Assembly (NCBI GenBank): GCA_017539025.1
Contig: JAFYHT010000071.1
Location: 372,001 to 436,000, forward strand
DNA: 64,000 nt
Direction: 5' to 3'
Origin: Erysipelotrichaceae bacterium
GTDB lineage: Bacteria > Bacillota_I > Bacilli_A > Erysipelotrichales > Erysipelotrichaceae
Shown here: positions 59,947 through 64,000 of the stretch, in pieces
Position numbering within the stretch: position 1 is the first letter of the stretch
Layout of the letters: every line of letters starts with the position of its first letter
Position numbers and translations under genes: made by a program
The notes under the pieces: model-generated
Databases searched by the model: none
Seen by the model: the letters and a program-made list of their open reading frames with translations, nothing else
What the model was told of the DNA's origin: nothing

Positions 59947-60606
59947 ATGGAAAAGACACAGAAAAGCAGAGCTTATACGATCATTGGAATGAGTCTGATG
60001 GCATCATTTATTTTGACGAAATTCATTCCTTCAATACAGATGGAAGGCGGCTCCATCTTTATCGGTATCGCATCTTTTTTCCTTGTGGAGTACATTGAAA
60101 AAACAAGAGAAAAAGATTCGGGACTTCGTTTCACTACGATCATTGAGGATCTGAAGAAACCGGGTGTTCTGTTGTGGATGAGCTTTCCGATCATTTCTTC
60201 GATCGGATCCATCCTTTTAGGAAAACTTCTGTTTGGAAACGGCTATGTCGATCATGTGTTAAGCAGGACTGATGCTGTACTTTCTTTTGAACAGATCTCG
60301 GTCCTGATCGGACAGCTGGTCACGGGTGCCTTTGGTGAAGAGATCGCCTTCAGAGGATTCTTTGTCGGAAAGGGTATGAAGATCTTTCCGTTTCAGGGAT
60401 GTATGTTGTTGTCGTCATTCCTGTTTTCGATTGCCCATTATGCGCCAGGAGATCCGATGATCGTGGCTTATGATCTGATCGGGATATTCATTGATGCTCT
60501 GATCTATTCGATGATCTATAAGAAGACAGGAAACTGTGTGATCAGTGTGATCGCTCATTTCCTGCTGAACCTGATTGGTTTCGTTCTGGTTTTTGCGTTA
60601 TTCTGA
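59947..60606 (+). CDS. CPBP family intramembrane glutamic endopeptidase
   Basis: 219 residues, about seven helices. CPBP (Abi/CAAX-type) motifs: FGEEIAFRGFF with Glu131, Glu132 and Arg136; FSIAHYAPGD with His164; VIAHFLLNLIGF with His204. Members process or degrade membrane proteins; some give bacteriocin self-immunity. Start at 59947 is chosen because it is the first ATG after a well-spaced promoter; the frame upstream runs through the promoter. Confidence 0.88.
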   Translation: MEKTQKSRAYTIIGMSLMASFILTKFIPSIQMEGGSIFIGIASFFLVEYIEKTREKDSGLRFTTIIEDLKKPGVLLWMSFPIISSIGSILLGKLLFGNGYVDHVLSRTDAVLSFEQISVLIGQLVTGAFGEEIAFRGFFVGKGMKIFPFQGCMLLSSFLFSIAHYAPGDPMIVAYDLIGIFIDALIYSMIYKKTGNCVISVIAHFLLNLIGFVLVFALF

Positions 60607-60671
60607 TGGTTCTGATAAGAGATCTGAATAATAATGAAAATATTTACATGAAAAATATTTGTAAAAAAGTA

Positions 60672-60700
60672 TTGACAGGATGTAAATCTTTCATTACTAT
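60672..60700 (+). promoter_or_regulatory. Promoter of the T-box amino-acid transporter operon
   Basis: A perfect TTGACA (60672-60677), 17 bp, TACTAT (60695-60700); transcription should begin near 60707. The stretch 60607-60671 holds nothing else recognisable. Confidence 0.85.
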
Positions 60701-60709
60701 TTAATCAAT

Positions 60710-60932
60710 TCGATGACCGAAAGAGTATTGCGGAAAAGACCAGCAGCGAGCTGAAACAGAGTGGGAGTTCAGCGGCAACTTTCCAAGAGAAGCGCATTCG
60801 GTAGTTTCTCATCTGAATCCATAGGATGAGACGTAGCTTCTGCGTTAAGGAAAAGAGGGATCATGTTTATACATGATAATCAGTGTGGTACCGCGATTTT
60901 GTCGTCTCTGAACAGAGGCGATTTTTTTATTT
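60710..60932 (+). ncRNA. T-box leader (alanine specificity proposed)
   Basis: Stem I base CCGAA/TTCGG encloses AGAGTA on the left and GAAGCGCA on the right, the AGUA/GAA specifier-loop motif. GCG, directly after GAA, would be the specifier (Ala). The T-box block is CAGTGTGGTACCGCG; its TGGT predicts a tRNA with discriminator A, which fits tRNA-Ala and argues against serine (G). A terminator (TCGTCTCTG with CAGAGGCGA, then seven T) ends at about 60932. Uncharged tRNA would allow read-through into the ABC transporter genes. Confidence 0.88.
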
Positions 60933-61018
60933 CAGGAGGTAAGGAACATGCGACGAAGACGAGAGAGGAAATATATTGAATGGATTTGTTTTGAATGAGA
61001 AAGGAAAGGAAAAAAACG

Positions 61019-61981
61019 ATGAAAAAATTATTGAAAGTATTAAGTTTGACAGCTCTTGTATTAAGTTTATGCGCATGTTCAGGAAAAACCGATGAGAATA
61101 AAACGGAATTGGAACTGGTCACGAGTCTTGATCAGGCGATCCTGGCATTGTCTACCGGAAAATGTGATGCGATCGCGTTGGATGGTACGACTGCCGAAAA
61201 TTATGTCAAACAGTCGGATGGAAAATTTGCGCTGTCGGGTGTGAATTTCGATCTGAGCATCTATGGCGATTTTGAGGGTAATGTAGCGGCCGCGAAGAAG
61301 GGCGAGACTTCTTTGATGAAAGCGGTCAATGAAGTGATCGATTTTGCGATGGAAAAGGGATACTATCAGCTCTGGACTGCGATGGCGATGGTTCAGTCCG
61401 GTACGGAAGATGAGGACGCATTAAAAATAGTCGGCGATACACCGGTCTATAATAACGCAGTGATCGATGATAATTATCTGTATCTCCTGGATACTTCGGA
61501 TCTGGAAAAACCCACACTGGATCTGAGTGATGCAAGTGGGGTCCTGGCAGATGTACTGGCTAAGGGATATCTGCTGATCGCGACTTCGCCGGACTATCCG
61601 CCAAATGAGTTTATTACAGAAGAAGGCGTGATCTATGGCAATGAGATGATGCTGGCGAAATATGTTGCAGACTGTCTGGGTGTTGATCTCAAGATCGAAA
61701 CCATGGATTTCAATGCCGTTCTGACAGCGGTCGATACCGGCAAGGTCGATATGTCTTTCTCCGGTTTCGGCTGGAAGGCAGACAGGGCAGAGGCGTTTGA
61801 ATTATCTGTCGGTTATACCGGAGATGATGATGTCACTTATCATACACTGATCGTGCCGGCTGATAAAGCTGATCAGTATCAGTCTTTGAGCGATTTTCTT
61901 GGCAAACACATCGTCGCTCAGGCTTCTTCTTTGCAGCAGATGTATGTAGAGGATCAGATCCTTGCCTTGGAAGGTGAATAA
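61019..61981 (+). CDS. Amino-acid ABC transporter substrate-binding lipoprotein with circularly permuted domain order
   Basis: 320 residues, lipobox LCAC (Cys20). Family-3 (GlnH/HisJ-like) SBP halves appear in reversed order. Residues 31-128 match the usual C-terminal half (LDQAILALSTGKCDAIALDG...AKKGETSLMKAVNEVIDFAMEKGYYQLW, shown in part as STGKCDAIALDG and EVIDFAMEKGYYQLW). After a linker (about 129-180), residues 182-320 match the usual N-terminal half (GYLLIATSPDYPPNEF, MDFNAVLTAVDTGKVDMSFSG, LGKHIVAQASSLQQMYV). Ligand residues are kept: Asp55 and Arg256. The permease and ATPase follow, so it is probably functional. Start at 61019 follows GGAAAGGA; an earlier ATG at 60995 would place that RBS inside the gene. 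Confidence 0.88.
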   Translation: MKKLLKVLSLTALVLSLCACSGKTDENKTELELVTSLDQAILALSTGKCDAIALDGTTAENYVKQSDGKFALSGVNFDLSIYGDFEGNVAAAKKGETSLMKAVNEVIDFAMEKGYYQLWTAMAMVQSGTEDEDALKIVGDTPVYNNAVIDDNYLYLLDTSDLEKPTLDLSDASGVLADVLAKGYLLIATSPDYPPNEFITEEGVIYGNEMMLAKYVADCLGVDLKIETMDFNAVLTAVDTGKVDMSFSGFGWKADRAEAFELSVGYTGDDDVTYHTLIVPADKADQYQSLSDFLGKHIVAQASSLQQMYVEDQILALEGE

Positions 61982-61984
61982 GAG

Positions 61985-62650
61985 ATGGGACCGAGCATAT
62001 TGGATGTCTTGCTGCAGTACTGGCCGATCTTTCTGAAAGGTACTCTGGGAACATTAAGATATGCGTTCATCGCTGTATCGATCGGCTCGATACTGGGAAC
62101 GCTGGTTGCGTTCGTCCATCTTTCCGGGAATAAGATCTTATCAGCAGCTGCTTCGATCTATGCCAATGTCTTGAGAGGCACACCGCTTCTTGTGCAGATG
62201 TATATCGCATACTTCTTCATTCCGATCGTGATCCCGGCTTTGAACAGGGTCGATAAGGAGGTCTTCGTCCTGATTTCGCTGATCCTGAATTCCAGTGCCT
62301 ATGTTTCGGAGATCATCCGCGGCGGTATCAATTCAGTTGATATCGGTCAGAGTGAAGCAGCCAGATCTTTGGGCTTGAGTGCATCTCATACCATGACCAA
62401 GATCATCCTGCCGCAGGCCATCAAGAATATCCTGCCGGCTCTGGCAAACGAGTATATCGCCATGATCAAGGAGACATCGATGGCCGGTACGTTCATGTTG
62501 TATGAACTGATGTATACAAGAACGATCCTGGCAAACAAGTATCTATCCTGGCAACCCCTGCTGATCATTGCTGGGATCTACCTGATCCTGACCCTGGTAC
62601 TTACATCGATGGTCAGAAAACTGGAAGAGAGGTTGGCTGTCAGTGACTAA
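61985..62650 (+). CDS. Amino-acid ABC transporter permease
   Basis: 221 residues, HisM/GlnP type with about five helices. The EAA loop contains [30 protein letters not shown], recognisable as [28 protein letters not shown] is the N-terminal family motif. Starts 3 nt after the binding-protein gene and overlaps the ATPase start by 8 nt. Forms a homodimer in the membrane. Confidence 0.95.
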   Translation: MGPSILDVLLQYWPIFLKGTLGTLRYAFIAVSIGSILGTLVAFVHLSGNKILSAAASIYANVLRGTPLLVQMYIAYFFIPIVIPALNRVDKEVFVLISLILNSSAYVSEIIRGGINSVDIGQSEAARSLGLSASHTMTKIILPQAIKNILPALANEYIAMIKETSMAGTFMLYELMYTRTILANKYLSWQPLLIIAGIYLILTLVLTSMVRKLEERLAVSD

Positions 62651-63386
62651 TGAGAATAAACCGTTGATCGAAACGGTCAACTTAAAAAAGAATTTCAAAG
62701 ATCTCGAGGTCCTGAAAGGGATCTCTGAGAAGATCTACAAGGGAGAGGTCGTCTGCATCATCGGACCTTCCGGCGGCGGGAAATCGACGTTTCTGAGATG
62801 CCTGAACATGTTGGAAGTCCCAAGCAGCGGGGAAGTCTATTTCGAAGGACAACTGCTCGATCCAAAGTCGACAGACATCGATAAGCATAGGCAGAAGATC
62901 GGTATGGTCTTTCAGCAGTTCAATGTCTTCCCGCATCTGAGTGTCCTGGAAAACATCATGCTGGCACCGACTCTGGAGAAAAAGATCCCGCCCGAGCAGG
63001 CAAAGCAAAATGCTTTAAAACTGCTGGAACAGGTCGGACTTCTGGATAAGGCAAATGAATATCCGCGCAAGCTTTCCGGCGGCCAGAAACAGAGACTGGC
63101 GATCATCAGGGCAATGGCAATGGAACCGGACGTGATGCTGTTTGATGAACCGACTTCTGCTCTTGATCCGGAAATGGTGAAAGGAGTACTGGAAGTCATC
63201 AGGAAACTGGCGTTATCAGGGATGACCTGCGTGATCGTAACGCATGAAATGGGCTTTGCCAGAGAAGTTGCAGACAGGATCATCTTTATCGATGATGGTA
63301 TCGTAGCGGAAGAGGGAAGTCCGGAAGAATTCTTTACTTCACCTAAGAACGAGAGAACGATAGAATTCCTATCACAGGTCCTTTAG
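62643..63386 (+). CDS. Amino-acid ABC transporter ATP-binding protein
   Basis: 247 residues, GlnQ/HisP type. Walker [11 protein letters not shown]-loop [17 protein letters not shown], signature [11 protein letters not shown], Walker [17 protein letters not shown], and switch [14 protein letters not shown]. Start codon GTG overlapping the permease stop. Powers uptake with the permease and the permuted binding protein. Confidence 0.96.
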   Translation: MTNENKPLIETVNLKKNFKDLEVLKGISEKIYKGEVVCIIGPSGGGKSTFLRCLNMLEVPSSGEVYFEGQLLDPKSTDIDKHRQKIGMVFQQFNVFPHLSVLENIMLAPTLEKKIPPEQAKQNALKLLEQVGLLDKANEYPRKLSGGQKQRLAIIRAMAMEPDVMLFDEPTSALDPEMVKGVLEVIRKLALSGMTCVIVTHEMGFAREVADRIIFIDDGIVAEEGSPEEFFTSPKNERTIEFLSQVL

Positions 63387-63400
63387 AAAGATGAGTGTAC

Positions 63401-63437
63401 AAAACCGCTGCTGTGATCATACACTGGCGGTTTTTTT
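63401..63437 (+). terminator. Terminator of the amino-acid ABC operon
   Basis: AAAACCGC pairs with GCGGTTTT (63427-63434), inner TGT/ACA pairs, then T-run. Confidence 0.85.
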
Positions 63438-63483
63438 GTGCATCAGTAAGCCTTAATATGATGCCATAAAGAGGTAAATGATC

Positions 63484-63780
63484 ATGAGTGATAAAAAGAT
63501 TTATGTAACGATCGATCATATCGATGATTTCTGCGGATACAATCACCTGAAGGTGAACGATGTTTTAAGCTTAAAGAAAGACAGAAACAACATCTATGAT
63601 GATGAAGCGATCGCTGTATATGATGATAACGATAAGAAATGCGGCTATGTAGCCAATTCTGTCCACTCTGTTGCCAGAGGAACATACTCGGCAGGAAGGA
63701 TATATGATCTCATGGATGATGAGAAAAAAAGTCGTGTCTGTTTCATATTGAATGGGGATGTGATTGCAGAAGTCATCTGA
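63484..63780 (+). CDS. Small HIRAN-domain protein
   Basis: 98 residues forming one HIRAN domain: IDDFCGYNHLKVNDVLSLKKDRNNIYDDEAIAVYDDNDKKCGYVANS, seen as NIYDDEAIAVYD and KKCGYVANS. HIRAN domains bind DNA 3' ends or damaged DNA in larger proteins; free-standing small ones are of unknown role. GAGGT precedes the ATG at 63484 by about 9 nt; an ATG six bases earlier is too close to the RBS. Confidence 0.85.
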   Translation: MSDKKIYVTIDHIDDFCGYNHLKVNDVLSLKKDRNNIYDDEAIAVYDDNDKKCGYVANSVHSVARGTYSAGRIYDLMDDEKKSRVCFILNGDVIAEVI

Positions 63781-63866
63781 TTATAAAATTATATAAGAGT
63801 CTCGATATGAATCGTGGTATCGTATATTCATGATGAAACAGTATAGTTTGATGACAGGAGTGATTC

Positions 63867-64000
63867 ATGTTTAAGAAAGCATGGCTATTGTTTATCAATA
63901 CATTCATGGTGTCGATGACGGCCAATTCCGGGTATGCGATCATATCCGTTTTCCGCAATCGCTTTGTAGACAAGTACCACTGGTTTACAAAAGAGGAGAT
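63867..64000 (+). CDS. Chromate transporter family protein (N-terminal part)
   Basis: 44 residues to the window edge: FKKAWLLFINTFMVSMTANSGYAII followed by FRNRFVDKYHWFTKEE. The order (hydrophobic helix, GYAII, then RxxxVxxxxWxTxEE) is that of ChrA-family CHR domains, although the usual FGGG is replaced by MTANSG. RBS AGGAG 6 nt before the ATG. Short CHR proteins normally occur as adjacent pairs. Partial at the right edge. Confidence 0.65.
   Translation, partial: MFKKAWLLFINTFMVSMTANSGYAIISVFRNRFVDKYHWFTKEE

Noticed and set aside
60710..60932. T-box specifier read as AGC (Ser)
   Set aside because: TGGT in the T-box predicts discriminator A, while tRNA-Ser normally has G; register also favours GCG.
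61019..61981. Two tandem truncated SBP genes fused by a sequencing error
   Set aside because: The two halves are complementary rather than duplicated, the frame is open throughout, a single signal peptide is at the start, and the end fits directly before the permease; circular permutation explains it better, though reads should be checked.

Overview
The window looks like chromosomal DNA of a low-to-moderate GC Bacillota bacterium. Man-family PTS genes, a PRD regulator, type III glutamine synthetase, split GcvPA/GcvPB, T-box and glycine riboswitch leaders and AGGAGG ribosome binding sites all fit. The mix (MupG/DUF871, GlnN, YjjI/YjjW, fermentative PTS lifestyle) suggests an anaerobic gut Erysipelotrichia-type organism; that placement is inference. 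No rRNA, tRNA, CRISPR array, prophage or intact insertion sequence was seen.

Layout: 0-7.7 kb is an amino-sugar locus (PRD regulator, Man-type PTS EIIA/B/C/D, ChbG-like deacetylase, NagA, small membrane protein). 7.7-10 kb holds a HicAB toxin-antitoxin pair, an acetyltransferase and a BAAT-type hydrolase. 10-16.8 kb is a complete glycine-cleavage operon under a tandem glycine riboswitch (gcvT-gcvH-gcvPA-gcvPB-lplA-lpdA). 16.9-26 kb holds an Rpn-type nuclease overlapping mupG, an aldo/keto reductase operon behind a CRP/FNR-like site, membrane proteins (DUF3810, DUF4230), and a TetR/flavin reductase unit divergent from an AEC transporter. 26-30 kb holds a very large c-di-GMP protein and a stand-alone EIIA-Glc. 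30-38 kb, mostly on the minus strand, holds an MBL hydrolase, an ABC exporter, glnN-pyrG with a leader attenuator, and a WYL regulator. 38-45 kb holds secreted or surface proteins, TraX, a saccharopine-dehydrogenase-like oxidoreductase and a DUF3267 protein. 45-48 kb holds the YjjI/YjjW glycyl-radical pair and a nitroreductase. 48-58 kb holds a phosphatase/RpiR/EIIB-ROK/lipoprotein operon, a beta-helix lipoprotein, and an esterase-GH31-GPH transporter operon. 58-64 kb holds a DUF4143 ATPase behind twin palindromes, a CPBP protease, a T-box-controlled amino-acid ABC transporter, a HIRAN protein and the start of a chromate transporter.

The strongest unusual observation is the substrate-binding lipoprotein of the T-box ABC operon (61019-61981). 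Its two SBP halves are in reversed order: the C-terminal half of a normal family-3 binding protein comes first and the N-terminal half second, so it appears to be a natural circular permutation. Other unusual items are a REC-GGDEF(degenerate)-EAL-TM-sensor-TM-GGDEF protein, a PTS EIIB domain fused to a ROK kinase-like domain, several genes whose promoter -10 box lies so close to the start codon that the mRNA should be leaderless, and shared promoter blocks in front of unrelated genes.
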